Positions 25,326-34,234 of a DNA stretch of 64,000 nt are shown here, in pieces. The first letter of the stretch is position 1. Every line of letters begins with the position of its first letter. The stretch is from Paraburkholderia heleia NBRC 101817 (GTDB lineage Bacteria > Pseudomonadota > Gammaproteobacteria > Burkholderiales > Burkholderiaceae). The position numbers and the translations under genes were made by a program. The stretch covers positions 62,001 to 126,000 of the forward strand of contig NZ_BBJH01000007.1 in assembly GCF_000739775.1 (NCBI RefSeq), read 5' to 3'. The notes below the pieces were generated by a model. It was not told the origin of the DNA, did not search any database, and was given only the letters and a program-made list of their open reading frames with translations.

Positions 25326-26294
25326 TCACGCCATGTCGATCACGACGCGCCCAGGCGTGCCAGCGGCGACCGCCTCGTAGGCTTCACGGGCGCGAGCGAG
25401 CGGAAAGTGCGCGGCCACGACGGGCGGCTCGAACTGGCCCGCGTCGAATGCTTCGGCAATGGCGCGCATGAGCGGCGCGGATTCGGCCACGCCGAGCTTC
25501 GCGCTATCGGCGCCAAAGAGCTGCGTTTCGTTGTGATAGAAGTCGATCAGGTCGAACTCCACGCGCCGCTTGCCCGTTGCGCTGATTTCGACCACACGGC
25601 CGCGCCGCTTCGCAAGCGAGAGCGCCAGTTCGAACGCGACGCCGCCCACGGCATCGTAGACGACGTCCGCGCCCGCGCCGCCCGTCAACTCGCGCACGCT
25701 TGCGGCGGTGCGCTCGTTCATGGGAACGAAGGCGTCGATGAGGCGCGCGGCCGGCGAACCGGCTAGCGGCGCCTCGCGGCTCACGCCAATCACGCGTGCG
25801 CCGCGCGCCTTCGCGATCTGCGCGACCGCGCCGCCCACGCCGCCCGACACGCCGATCACGGCAATCGTCTCGCCCTCGGTGAGGCGCGCGTAATCGACGG
25901 TGCCAAGCCATGCCACGACGAAGTTCACGCCAATGGCCGCCGCCTGCGCGTGGGAGAGGGCCGCGGGCTTGCGCGCGAGCGCGGCCACGGGCACCTCGAT
26001 GAACTCGGCGTGCGTGCCGTCGCGCGTGAAGCCGATGTCGCCGCCCGTGCCCCAGACCTCGGCGCCGAGCCATTCGTCGGGGCCCGCCGCCACCACGCCG
26101 CTGAAGTCGCGCCCCGGCACGCGCGGCGGCACCGTGTGCCCGAAATGGCCGGAGACGTTCTTCACGTCGCTCGGGTTGACCGAGGCGGCGCGCACCTGCA
26201 CGAGCGCACTTCCGGCGCCGGGCACGGGCGTGGGCAGATCGACGTACTCGAGCACCTCGGGCTTGCCGAAGGTCTTGAACTGGATGGCTTGCAT
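25326..26294 (-). CDS. NADPH:quinone oxidoreductase, zinc-type alcohol dehydrogenase-like (MDR)
   Basis: A 322-residue medium-chain dehydrogenase/reductase without structural zinc cysteines, so a quinone-reductase-type member. The N-terminal GroES-like domain contains ASVNPSDVKNVSG and PRVPGRDFSGVV; the Rossmann domain has VIGVSGGVGGAVAQIAKARG and VVYDAVGG. It probably reduces quinones or activated carbonyls with NADPH. The ATG at 26294 has GGAG seven bases upstream; an upstream in-frame extension is not family-like. It stands alone, divergent from the acyltransferase at 26566. Confidence 0.9.
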   Translation of the reverse strand: MQAIQFKTFGKPEVLEYVDLPTPVPGAGSALVQVRAASVNPSDVKNVSGHFGHTVPPRVPGRDFSGVVAAGPDEWLGAEVWGTGGDIGFTRDGTHAEFIEVPVAALARKPAALSHAQAAAIGVNFVVAWLGTVDYARLTEGETIAVIGVSGGVGGAVAQIAKARGARVIGVSREAPLAGSPAARLIDAFVPMNERTAASVRELTGGAGADVVYDAVGGVAFELALSLAKRRGRVVEISATGKRRVEFDLIDFYHNETQLFGADSAKLGVAESAPLMRAIAEAFDAGQFEPPVVAAHFPLARAREAYEAVAAGTPGRVVIDMA

Positions 26295-26565
26295 GGCGGG
26301 ACTCCGTGTCATCGGGTTTCGCGCAACGGCTTGCGCGGAGACGATATCGAACCAGGCGTCAATGTAGTGTGTCGTTGCCCGGTTGTGCGGACAGAGACTT
26401 TCGAATTTCGGACAAGGTAACGCTTTCACTAATTGCTGACTTCTGTACGGCCGCCCACAAAACTACGCATTTGCATACTTTGGCGCGATGTCAGAATAGC
26501 CGCGATCAAACGCAGCAGATTCCGCTCCGGCAGTCATTGGCGAACGCGCGGATCGCGCCTCCACC

Positions 26566-27669
26566 ATGCAAAAGCTCAAATCCCTCACCGTGCTGCGCGC
26601 TGTCGCGGCGATCACGGTCATCTTCTTTCACATCATGTCGCCGACGGGACACACGTTCGGTGAATTCGGCGTCGACATTTTCTTCGTAATAAGCGGGTTC
26701 GTCATCGCGCTCGTGCTGGACAACCCCGCATTGACCGCACAGCGTTTTCTCGCGGACCGCATTGCGCGTATTGTGCCGCTGTATTGGGTGTTGACGTTTG
26801 GCGTATTCGTCGGGGCACTCATCGCGCCCGAGTTGTTGAATTCGACCACAGCAGACCTCGGGAATCTGCTGAAGTCGCTTTTTTTCATTCCCTATCGCAA
26901 GGAAAGTGGCCAGATATTCCCGATGTTGTTCGTCGGCTGGACACTGAATTACGAAATGCTGTTTTACGTGGTCACAGCCGTTTCGTTGATGCTGGTGCGC
27001 CGTCACCGCCTGGTGCTCACCTCCGCGCTGATCCTCGCGATCTTTTGCGCGGCGAAGGCGTCGCACTCGGACGGCGTGTTCGCCGCGTTCTATATGAATC
27101 AGCGGATGTTCGAATTCCCGCTCGGATTCCTGGCCTACCAGACCTGGAAATCGGGAGTCCGGATCAAGCTGCCGCTTGCCGGGTGCGTCGCGGCAGCAGC
27201 CTATGCATGGATGGCCTACATTAACTGGCACGACCTTTCCGACGCACCGCTGCTCTATTACGGCCTTCCGGCTTTCGTGCTGATTGGCAGCACGCTGAGC
27301 CTGGAACCGGCGATGGGCTCGGGCTCGTTGACTCGCGCAGCAATATTCATCGGCAATGCGAGTTATGCCATCTATCTGAGCCATCCATATTGTGTAGAAG
27401 CTGCACGCAAGCTGCTGCCGGACGCTATCGAAGGCTTTGACGCGACTGCGCCGCTCGGCGTGGCACTCACGATGATCGTGGCTACGGCGATGGGCGCCGC
27501 GCTCTACCAGTTCGTCGACTGGCCGTTGCACGGGCACGCGCGTCGTCTGTTGCACGCTGTGCCGGCCATCCGGTTGCGCGGATCGCGCACTGCCGGCGCG
27601 AACGATACGGGCAAGGACGCCCAGGAGGAGCCGGCCGGGGACTTGCCGGTCAACGAGGACGCGAACTGA
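26566..27669 (+). CDS. Acyltransferase family 3 membrane protein
   Basis: A 367-residue integral membrane acyltransferase. The N-terminus SLTVLRAVAAITVIFFHIMS and DIFFVISGFVIALVL are standard, with about ten helices and a hydrophilic C-terminal tail of about 40 residues rich in Glu and Asp. It is outside the main polysaccharide cluster and its base composition is lower in GC than its neighbours, suggesting it may have been acquired separately. It could modify O-antigen, exopolysaccharide or another envelope glycan; nothing here decides. It ends 22 bp before the convergent DUF gene. Confidence 0.88.
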   Translation: MQKLKSLTVLRAVAAITVIFFHIMSPTGHTFGEFGVDIFFVISGFVIALVLDNPALTAQRFLADRIARIVPLYWVLTFGVFVGALIAPELLNSTTADLGNLLKSLFFIPYRKESGQIFPMLFVGWTLNYEMLFYVVTAVSLMLVRRHRLVLTSALILAIFCAAKASHSDGVFAAFYMNQRMFEFPLGFLAYQTWKSGVRIKLPLAGCVAAAAYAWMAYINWHDLSDAPLLYYGLPAFVLIGSTLSLEPAMGSGSLTRAAIFIGNASYAIYLSHPYCVEAARKLLPDAIEGFDATAPLGVALTMIVATAMGAALYQFVDWPLHGHARRLLHAVPAIRLRGSRTAGANDTGKDAQEEPAGDLPVNEDAN

Positions 27670-27691
27670 ACGGCGAAACGCGCGCGAGCAC

Positions 27692-28072
27692 TTAGCCCTC
27701 GAAATCGAGCCCGCCTAGCAGCACCTCCGGCTCGCCTTGCGTGCGCGAAGCGAAATCGACGGAGCGCGCCGACTCCCATGACGCCAGCTTGCGCCCGGTC
27801 GCTTCGAGGTAGTGCTCGAAGCGCGCTTCGCCGCCGGGCTCCATGAGGCGCTCGATCTCCTCGGTGTCCCAGGTCAGCGCGACGTTCAGCGGATAGACAT
27901 ACGGATGCCAGTGCCCGTTCGCGACGCCGCGCAGCCGCACGCGCGTGGGATGGCCATGCCCGCCGCTGGGCACGACATCGACGTGCACCGAGGGGCCGAA
28001 TTGTTCCGCCAGCTTCGCCGCGATGCGTGGTGCGAATTCTTCCTCGAACCGGCGAACGGCTTCGATACTCAT
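27692..28072 (-). CDS. Conserved hypothetical protein, possibly DUF5594
   Basis: A 126-residue soluble protein with no signal sequence or helix. It reads MSIEAVRRFEEEFAPRIAAK, then HPYVYPLNVALTWDTEEIE, with a short alpha/beta look. It resembles the DUF5594 proteins that I associate with Burkholderia, but that memory cannot be checked here. GGAG is about ten bases before the ATG. It stands between a convergent acyltransferase and rarD in the same direction. Function unknown. Confidence 0.65.
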   Translation of the reverse strand: MSIEAVRRFEEEFAPRIAAKLAEQFGPSVHVDVVPSGGHGHPTRVRLRGVANGHWHPYVYPLNVALTWDTEEIERLMEPGGEARFEHYLEATGRKLASWESARSVDFASRTQGEPEVLLGGLDFEG

Positions 28073-28256
28073 GCTCGGGACACTCCACGGAGAACTGACT
28101 GGGGGTTAAGGCATTGCGGGTGGCGGCCGATTCACGCGGCTGCATCGCGCAACCGGCATGCGATTCGCCACCACCGCGCAGCACATTGTCCCGGCATCCT
28201 ACCGCGCCGCCGGGAGGTCAGCCAATGCCCGGCAGCGCACCGCCGCTTAAGCCCCG

Positions 28257-29144
28257 TCACGCCACGCGGCGCTCGCGCGCAGCCACGAGGCTGCGCACGC
28301 CTTCGAGCGAATACAGGCCGAGCGCGACCCAGATCGCGCCGTAACCCACGGCGCGCACGGCGCCGAACGGCTCCCCGTAGATGAGCACGCCGGTGAGCAG
28401 CTGCAGCGTGGGCGTGACGTACTGGATCAGACCGAGCATCGACAGCGGAATGCGCCGCGCGGCCGCGCCGAAGAGGAGCAGCGGAACCGCCGTGATCGGG
28501 CCGGAGGCCGCGAGCAGCAGCTGCAGCCCGCGCGAGGCGTGCGTGAAGTGGCTAGCTCCCGCGAGGCCCACGATCGTCAGATAAACGATCGCAACGGGAA
28601 AGAGCAGCACGGTTTCGAGCGCGAGGCCCTCGAGCGCACCGAGCTGCGCGGTCTTGCGCAGGAGCCCGTAGCCGCCGAAGGTCACGGCGAGCGCGAGACT
28701 GATCCAGGGCGGCGCGCCGTTCTGCCAGGTGAGCCACACGACGCCCGCGGCGGCCAGCGCCACGGCGGCCCATTGCAGGGCGCGCAGGCGCTCGCGCAGG
28801 AACGCATAGCCGAACAGCACGTTGATGAGCGGATTGATGAAGTAGCCGAGACTCGCCTCGACGATGTGCCCGGCATTGACGGCCCAGATATAGATGCCCC
28901 AGTTGGCCGAGAGCAGCACGGCGCTCGCCGCGAAGCGCCCGAGCAGGCGGCGCTCGCGCAGCGTGGGCCCAAACCAGCGCCAGTGGCGGCGCACGAAGAG
29001 CACGGCGAACACGAACACGAGCGACCACGCCATGCGGTGCGCGAGCATTTCGAGCGCGGGGATCTGGTGCAGCGTCTTGAAGTAGATGGGGAAGAGCCCC
29101 CAGAGAACGAATGCAGCGAACGCGTAGAGGATGCCGGGATTCAT
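28257..29144 (-). CDS. rarD: RarD, EamA/DMT-family permease
   Basis: A 295-residue drug/metabolite-family transporter with ten helices. The start GILYAFAAFVLWGLFPIYFK and the following ALEMLAHRMAWSLVFV are the RarD signature, as are WAVNAGHIVEASLGYFINPL and LIQYVTPTLQLLTGVLIYGE. RarD was named for chloramphenicol resistance in Pseudomonas, but the natural substrate is not known. It is monocistronic in appearance. Confidence 0.93.
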   Translation of the reverse strand: MNPGILYAFAAFVLWGLFPIYFKTLHQIPALEMLAHRMAWSLVFVFAVLFVRRHWRWFGPTLRERRLLGRFAASAVLLSANWGIYIWAVNAGHIVEASLGYFINPLINVLFGYAFLRERLRALQWAAVALAAAGVVWLTWQNGAPPWISLALAVTFGGYGLLRKTAQLGALEGLALETVLLFPVAIVYLTIVGLAGASHFTHASRGLQLLLAASGPITAVPLLLFGAAARRIPLSMLGLIQYVTPTLQLLTGVLIYGEPFGAVRAVGYGAIWVALGLYSLEGVRSLVAARERRVA

Positions 29145-29468
29145 GTTGGATTCGGGTTATGGCGGCGCCAGTCCTGTGCGGCGCTGTTCGGCACGTGCCT
29201 GGGCGCGTCGGGACGCTAAAGGCACGCGATGTAGCGAGCCGGCATCTGGCCCGCATCCTGCCCGAGGGAGCGTGCTAAGGCAATTGAAAGCGAGGCGGAA
29301 CGCGCCCGATTTCGCTTAACCCTGCGCCAGGCCGCCGGTTTTGCGACAATAGCGGATTTTCGCCGCCAGCCCTGGCCGTTGTCCAGCCTGACGCGCCGCT
29401 TACGGCGCGCGCTGTTCCCAACGCGTCAGGCGGCGGCGTAGCCCCCTGAACCGGCCTCTTCGCGCGCG
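29145..29468. other. Divergent intergenic region, 324 bp
   Basis: It separates rarD (minus) from the TauE/SafE gene (plus). The only AT-richer spot is around 29341-29360 (TTTTGCGACAATAGCGG), where GACAAT could be a poor -10. No coding sequence or strong hairpin is seen. Confidence 0.4.
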
Positions 29469-30257
29469 ATGTCCTTCCCCCATATCGATCTGCTGTATTC
29501 GCTGTCCGGCCTGTTCGTCGGATTTCTGGTCGGCCTGACCGGCGTGGGCGGCGGCTCGCTGATGACGCCGATCCTGGTGCTTCTCTTTAACGTCCACCCC
29601 GCGACGGCAGTCGGCACCGACCTGCTCTACGCGGCCGCGACCAAATCCACGGGCACGCTCGTGCACGGGCTCAAGGGTTCGGTGGACTGGCGCGTGACAC
29701 TGCGGCTCGCGGCCGGCAGCGTGCCCGCGGCGACGATCACGCTGATCCTGCTGCACCGCTATGGCATGGACACGCCGCGCGCCGGGCATCTGATCCAGGC
29801 CGTGCTGGGCGTGGCGCTGCTCATTACGGCCGTCGCGCTCATCTTCCGGCCGCAGCTCGCGGCGTTCGCCTCGCGCCACCGTCACGCGCCGGGCGAAGCG
29901 CGCACGCTCTTTTTCACGATCCTCACGGGTGCGGTGCTGGGCGTGCTCGTCTCGCTCACCTCGGTGGGCGCGGGCGCCATCGGCGTGACGGTATTGCTGC
30001 TGCTCTACCCGGCGCTGCCCACGGTGCGGATCGTCGGCTCCGATGTCGCGCACGCCGTGCCGCTCACGCTGCTTGCGGGCGCCGGCCACTGGCTGCTCGG
30101 CTCGATCGACTGGCACATGCTGCTGTCGCTCCTGTGCGGCTCGCTGCCCGGCATCGCGATCGGCAGCCTGCTCTCCTCGAAGGCGCCCGAAAAGCTGCTG
30201 CGCGTGCTGCTCGCCGCGACGCTCACGCTCGTGGGCGTACGGCTCGTCCTCAACTGA
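29469..30257 (+). CDS. TauE/SafE family sulfite/organic-anion exporter
   Basis: A 262-residue membrane protein with seven to eight helices. The two family repeats are visible: FVGFLVGLTGVGGGSLMTPI near the N-terminus and GVLVSLTSVGAGAIGVTVLL in the second half. TauE/SafE proteins export sulfite, sulfoacetate or related anions. No sulfur-metabolism gene is adjacent, although a sulfite-oxidase-fold protein lies 13 kb away. Substrate unassigned. Confidence 0.9.
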   Translation: MSFPHIDLLYSLSGLFVGFLVGLTGVGGGSLMTPILVLLFNVHPATAVGTDLLYAAATKSTGTLVHGLKGSVDWRVTLRLAAGSVPAATITLILLHRYGMDTPRAGHLIQAVLGVALLITAVALIFRPQLAAFASRHRHAPGEARTLFFTILTGAVLGVLVSLTSVGAGAIGVTVLLLLYPALPTVRIVGSDVAHAVPLTLLAGAGHWLLGSIDWHMLLSLLCGSLPGIAIGSLLSSKAPEKLLRVLLAATLTLVGVRLVLN

Positions 30258-30299
30258 ACGCGGCGCACGTCGCCTGCATCGCGCGCGCGGCGCAGGCAC

Positions 30300-30560
30300 T
30301 CAGGCGTAGGGCGCCTGGCGGAAAAATCGCCCGTTGAGATCGACCTCGAACTGGCGCAGCCACTGGCCGCGGGCATCGATACGGTAAGCCTGCGCCCAGG
30401 CACCGCGCCGCACGATCAGCATGTCGCCGTGCTCCGGGTCGTTGGGATCGGCTTCGCCACGAATGTCGAACTGCATGGGCGCAAAGCCGTGCCGCGCACA
30501 GGCCAGCTCGAAGGCCGCCCGGTCGACGAGGGGCAAGTCGGTGTAGGTGTGAATGGTCAT
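30300..30560 (-). CDS. Hypothetical protein, 86 residues
   Basis: A small soluble protein starting MTIHTYTDLPLVDRAAFELA, with GDMLIVRRGAWAQAYRID and a basic end. AGGA seven bases before the ATG fixes the start at 30560; the longer open frame upstream is not protein-like. Codon use is typical of the genome and the reading looks genuine. I do not recognise a family. It is the convergent neighbour of the TauE/SafE gene. Confidence 0.65.
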   Translation of the reverse strand: MTIHTYTDLPLVDRAAFELACARHGFAPMQFDIRGEADPNDPEHGDMLIVRRGAWAQAYRIDARGQWLRQFEVDLNGRFFRQAPYA

Positions 30561-30910
30561 GGCGATTTCCTGCTTTCCAGCAATGAGGCCGCGCTCGACC
30601 TCGGGAAAGACGCGCGATATCCACGGTATACCCCCAACCGCAGGAAATCTGTGTGTCAAGCTACACTTTGGCGGCCGCGGCGCAACATGACGAAATCGCA
30701 TGCCGGCTGGGCGGGCTGGCGCGCGAGGCGCACAAGCTGACGGCATCGAGCGGCAACCTGCGTCCAATGCACGTCAACCGTAGTCTGTCAGGCGCAGGCG
30801 CATAAGAAAAGCCCGGCTTGTGACAGCCGGGCTTTCTGGTGCTGCGTGGGCCGCAGGCGTCCCGTGTGCGGGACGCATCACGGCGCCTATTTCCGCACTT
30901 ATTGCGGCAC
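30561..30910. other. Intergenic region, 350 bp
   Basis: It holds a strong terminator at 30808-30835 for the BON gene and, nearer 30561, the upstream region of the 86-residue gene. No coding sequence is supported. Confidence 0.5.
30808..30835 (-). terminator. Rho-independent terminator for the BON gene
   Basis: Arms AAAGCCCGGCT and AGCCGGGCTTT enclose a 6-base loop. Read on the minus strand the stem is followed by TTTTCTTAT, about 75 bp after the BON stop codon. Confidence 0.8.
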
Positions 30911-31264
30911 TTATTGCTGCACTCTGACCGTCAGCTTGTTCGACACCGACGTCACGCCTGCGACGCCCTGAGCGACCTCGCCGGCCTTGTCGATTTGGCC
31001 CTGGTCCGGCACCGTACCGGTCAGCGTCACTGCGCCATTGTGCGAACGCACGTTGATCTTGGAGACGTCCAGGCCCTGCGTCTTCGAAAGCGCCTTGCGC
31101 ACCGTGTAGCCCAGCTTGCGGTCGGCCTTCTTGGCCGACGTCGCCGGAGCAGCCATCGCAGCCGCCGGTGCGCTCGCCGAGTTGTCCTGTGCATAGGACG
31201 CGCTGCAAGCCACCGACAGGCACAGTGCCGCGCCCAGCGTCTTCAGAATAGCGACCGATTTCAT
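30911..31264 (-). CDS. BON-domain periplasmic protein
   Basis: A 117-residue secreted protein. The signal peptide is AILKTLGAALCLSVACSASYAQ with cleavage near AYA-Q; an Ala-rich linker follows; one BON domain occupies about residues 50-117 (VRKALSKTQGLDVSKINVRS, GAVTLTGTVPDQGQIDKA, VAGVTSVSNKLTV). BON domains bind phospholipid or other envelope surfaces and occur in OsmY-like stress proteins. AAGGAGAAA-type site lies before the ATG. It ends with a strong terminator. Confidence 0.9.
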   Translation of the reverse strand: MKSVAILKTLGAALCLSVACSASYAQDNSASAPAAAMAAPATSAKKADRKLGYTVRKALSKTQGLDVSKINVRSHNGAVTLTGTVPDQGQIDKAGEVAQGVAGVTSVSNKLTVRVQQ

Positions 31265-31823
31265 GTTTTCTCCTTGTGTCTTCGCGTTGTTGCGGATTGT
31301 TGCCTGGAATAGGACCGCCTGCCTTGCCGGCGGACGGCTCGAAGGCCGCCCGTCAGCTACGATCTGACGGCTTTGTTACCACTACCGATGACAGCGCACG
31401 GCGCGCATTGCGCGCGTGCGCAGCCAGGGTCTGGACGCGATGCGAGAGGCAAAAGGATGAAAGGACGTCGAATTACACCCGCCGGAACAGGTCTGAGCCC
31501 GTTTCCTGTTGTTATGAATTGATGCTCGCGCGAGCCCGCTCGTTCAACTTCTCCACCACTCCCGGGTCCCGGCGCACCTTCCGAAGCGCAGCAGGCGAAT
31601 CACAATTTAGCCTGGCTGTGGCGCAAGCGCAAAGAGTTTAGCGTAGACGCATACGGCATGCGTTCAAGGTGTCCGCGAGGCGCGCGGGCATGCCGCTGCA
31701 ACGCCGATTCTCATGTACCATCGGCTCCACAGAGCCCGCGTCGGGTCCCACCCGGCGCCAGGCCGGACCCGACGCGGACCCCGCCCCGCACTCCCCGAAC
31801 CATCCGAGGCCCGCCCCACCCCG
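31265..31823. other. Divergent intergenic region, 559 bp
   Basis: It lies between the BON gene (minus) and the TAXI gene (plus). The stretch 31470-31640 is AT-richer than its flanks. GCTCGCGCGAGC at about 31525 is a short palindrome. No supported gene or clear promoter hexamers were found. Confidence 0.4.
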
Positions 31824-33332
31824 ATGAAGTCCCGCACCGGCCGCAAACCCCCTCCCCGTCTCGTCGCGCGCTTCGTGGCGATCTCGTGGCGCGACCTGGC
31901 CGTCACGTTCGGTCCCATCCTGCTCGTGAGCGCGGCGGCCATCTGGCTCGCGGTGCGCCTCATCCAGCCCGCGCCGCCCAACACGCTCACCATGAGCGCG
32001 GGCCCCAGGGGCAGCACGTTCTGGAACGCCGCGGAAAAGTACAAGGCCATCCTCGCGCGCAACAACATCACGCTGAACGTGCTCGAATCGGAGGGCTCGG
32101 CGCAGAACCTGCAGCGTCTCGCCGACCCGAAGTCGAACGTCGACGTCGCTTTCGTGCAGGACGGCCTCGCGAGCAAGGTGCCGGGCGGCCTCGTCTCGCT
32201 CGGCAGCGTGGCGTACGTGCCGCTCGTCGTGTTCTATCACGGCCCCGTTGCGAGCCGCCTCTCGCAGTTCGAAGGCCAGCGCATCGCCATCGGCGCCGAG
32301 GGCAGCGGCACGCGCGAGCTGGCGCTCACGCTGCTCAAGGCGAACGGCATCGAGCCCGGCGGCGCGACGAAGCTCCTGCCGCTTTCCGGCGACGACGCCG
32401 CGCGCGAACTCGTGGCAGGCAAGATCGACGTCGCGATTCTCGCGGGCGACTCCGCGCAGCCGCCCGTCATGGGCCGCCTCTCGCGCATGCCGGGCATACG
32501 CTTCTTCGACTTCGTCCAGGCCGACGCCTACGCGCGCCGCTTTCCGTACCTCACGGCCATTACGATCCCGATGGGCGCGTTCGACTTCGGGCGCAACCTG
32601 CCGGCAGCGCCCCTGCATTTCATTGCGCCCACGGCCGAACTGGTCGCGCGCGACTCGCTGCATCCCGCGCTCTCCGACCTCCTGATCGAAGCGGCCAAGG
32701 AAGTGCACGGCCGCTCCACGCTGCTGCAGCGCGCCGGCGAGTTCCCCGCGCCGCGCGCCCAGGACTTCCCGATCAGCGCCGACGCCGCGCGCTACTACAA
32801 GTCGGGCAAGAGCTTCCTGTACCGCCTGCTGCCGTTCTGGGTGGCGAGTCTCGCCGACCGGCTCGTGGTGCTGCTCGTGCCGATCATCGTCGTGCTGATT
32901 CCGGGCCTGCGGATCGTGCCTTCGCTCTACGCCTGGCGGGTAAAATCACGCATCTACCGCTGGTACGGCTCGCTCATCGCACTCGAGCGCGCCGCGATGG
33001 CCGACAACTCGCCCACCGAGCGCCGCGCGCTGATCCGCCAGCTCGACAAGATCGAGGAATCGGTGAACGGCATGAAAATGCCGCTAGCCTATGCGGAACA
33101 GTTCTACGTGCTGCGCGAGCATATCGGCTTCGTGCGCGCGCGGCTCACCGGGACGCGCGAAGCGCCGGACGCAGACGCGGGTGCCGAAGACGAGCAGACA
33201 GAGGAAAGCGCCGGCAATGCGGAGGCGCCGGAAGGCGGGAGCAACGACGCAGGCACAGCGGGTACAGCAGGTACAGAGGCGAGCCATGCAAACGAAAGCG
33301 GCGGCAATGAAACAGGCGAGCGCACGCATTAG
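31824..33332 (+). CDS. Membrane-anchored TAXI-family solute-binding protein
   Basis: A 502-residue protein. One N-terminal helix (about residues 25-45) anchors it, then a TAXI-type TRAP binding domain follows (TLTMSAGPRGSTFWNAAEKY, VDVAFVQDGLA, IAIGAEGSGTRELALTLLKA). Unlike ordinary TAXI proteins it has a second helix (about 380-400, LVVLLVPIIVVLIPGL) and a cytoplasmic-side helical segment (YRWYGSLIALERAA...), ending in an acidic Gly/Thr/Glu tail. No TRAP permease gene is adjacent, so it may be a sensor or a scavenger for a permease elsewhere. The ATG was chosen because the domain order begins there; upstream frame is proline/arginine-rich shadow. Confidence 0.8.
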   Translation: MKSRTGRKPPPRLVARFVAISWRDLAVTFGPILLVSAAAIWLAVRLIQPAPPNTLTMSAGPRGSTFWNAAEKYKAILARNNITLNVLESEGSAQNLQRLADPKSNVDVAFVQDGLASKVPGGLVSLGSVAYVPLVVFYHGPVASRLSQFEGQRIAIGAEGSGTRELALTLLKANGIEPGGATKLLPLSGDDAARELVAGKIDVAILAGDSAQPPVMGRLSRMPGIRFFDFVQADAYARRFPYLTAITIPMGAFDFGRNLPAAPLHFIAPTAELVARDSLHPALSDLLIEAAKEVHGRSTLLQRAGEFPAPRAQDFPISADAARYYKSGKSFLYRLLPFWVASLADRLVVLLVPIIVVLIPGLRIVPSLYAWRVKSRIYRWYGSLIALERAAMADNSPTERRALIRQLDKIEESVNGMKMPLAYAEQFYVLREHIGFVRARLTGTREAPDADAGAEDEQTEESAGNAEAPEGGSNDAGTAGTAGTEASHANESGGNETGERTH

Positions 33333-33411
33333 CGCCGCTGCACGCATTTTGAACCGAACAATGGGCCATGCAGGCAATGGCCCGGATATCGCCCTGGAGC
33401 GGAGGAACAGC

Positions 33412-34065
33412 ATGATCGACGGCATCGACACCAGCAAGCCAGCCTGGTTCTACGATTTCGTGTCGCCGTTTTCGTATCTGTTGCTGGAACAGCACGACAA
33501 GTGGCCCGGCTTCGACTTCGTGCCGACGCCCGTGCTGCTGTCCGAGCTATATCGCCATTGGGGCCAGCCGCTGAGCGCTGCGATACCGGCCAAGCGCGTC
33601 TTCACCTACCGGCACGCGCTCTTTCGCGCCGAGCAACTGGGCATTCCGTTCAAGATGCCGCCCGCTCACCCGTTCGACTCGGTCAGGCCGATGCTGCTCG
33701 CCATCGCGGCGGGCGGCGACTTCGCGTGCGTGCGCGAGATCTTCCGCTTCATCTGGCGCGAGGGGCGCGACCCGTCGAGCGACGAGGGCTTCGAGCAGCT
33801 TTGCGAGCGCGTGGGCATTCCTCACGGCGAGTCGCTGATCGAGGAAGAAGTCGTGCGCGCGCAGTTGCGCCGCAACACCAACGACGCGATCAACATGGGC
33901 GTGTTCGGCGTGCCGACGTTCTGGATGAACCAGCAGCTCTTCTGGGGCGAGGACGCCTTGCCGATGGTGCTCTATTGCGCGCGCAGCCCGAACTGGCTCG
34001 ACTCGCGCGAGGTCAAGCGCATCAGCGCGCTGCCTTCCGGGCTCGCAAAGCCGGTTACCGGGTGA
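33412..34065 (+). CDS. 2-hydroxychromene-2-carboxylate isomerase-like DsbA-fold protein
   Basis: A 217-residue member of the DsbA/GST-kappa-like isomerase group. It starts AWFYDFVSPFSYLLLEQ, where the catalytic Ser of GST-kappa enzymes lies (SPFSY), and ends with NTNDAINMGVFGVPTFWMN, the conserved cis-proline region (GVPTF). GGAGGA sits eight bases before the ATG. The family isomerises naphthalene-pathway intermediates with glutathione, but most chromosomal copies have unknown substrates. No aromatic degradation operon surrounds it. Confidence 0.85.
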   Translation: MIDGIDTSKPAWFYDFVSPFSYLLLEQHDKWPGFDFVPTPVLLSELYRHWGQPLSAAIPAKRVFTYRHALFRAEQLGIPFKMPPAHPFDSVRPMLLAIAAGGDFACVREIFRFIWREGRDPSSDEGFEQLCERVGIPHGESLIEEEVVRAQLRRNTNDAINMGVFGVPTFWMNQQLFWGEDALPMVLYCARSPNWLDSREVKRISALPSGLAKPVTG

Positions 34066-34234
34066 CGGGCAGCGCGCCGCAGAACCGCCCGGCGCGCTGC
34101 CTTCCGATGTCTTCTGATGCCGGTCATGCCGTGCGCCCTATGGCGGCGGCGCGCGAGCAGGCATATGGTTATGGCTGAATCCGCACGCGCAACGCTGTGC
34201 GTCGTCGCGCACGCGCCCTTGCCCGCCACACCCC

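Noticed and set aside
30808..30835. Short inverted repeat as a mobile-element end
   Set aside because: It has the stem plus T-run of a terminator and no flanking duplication.
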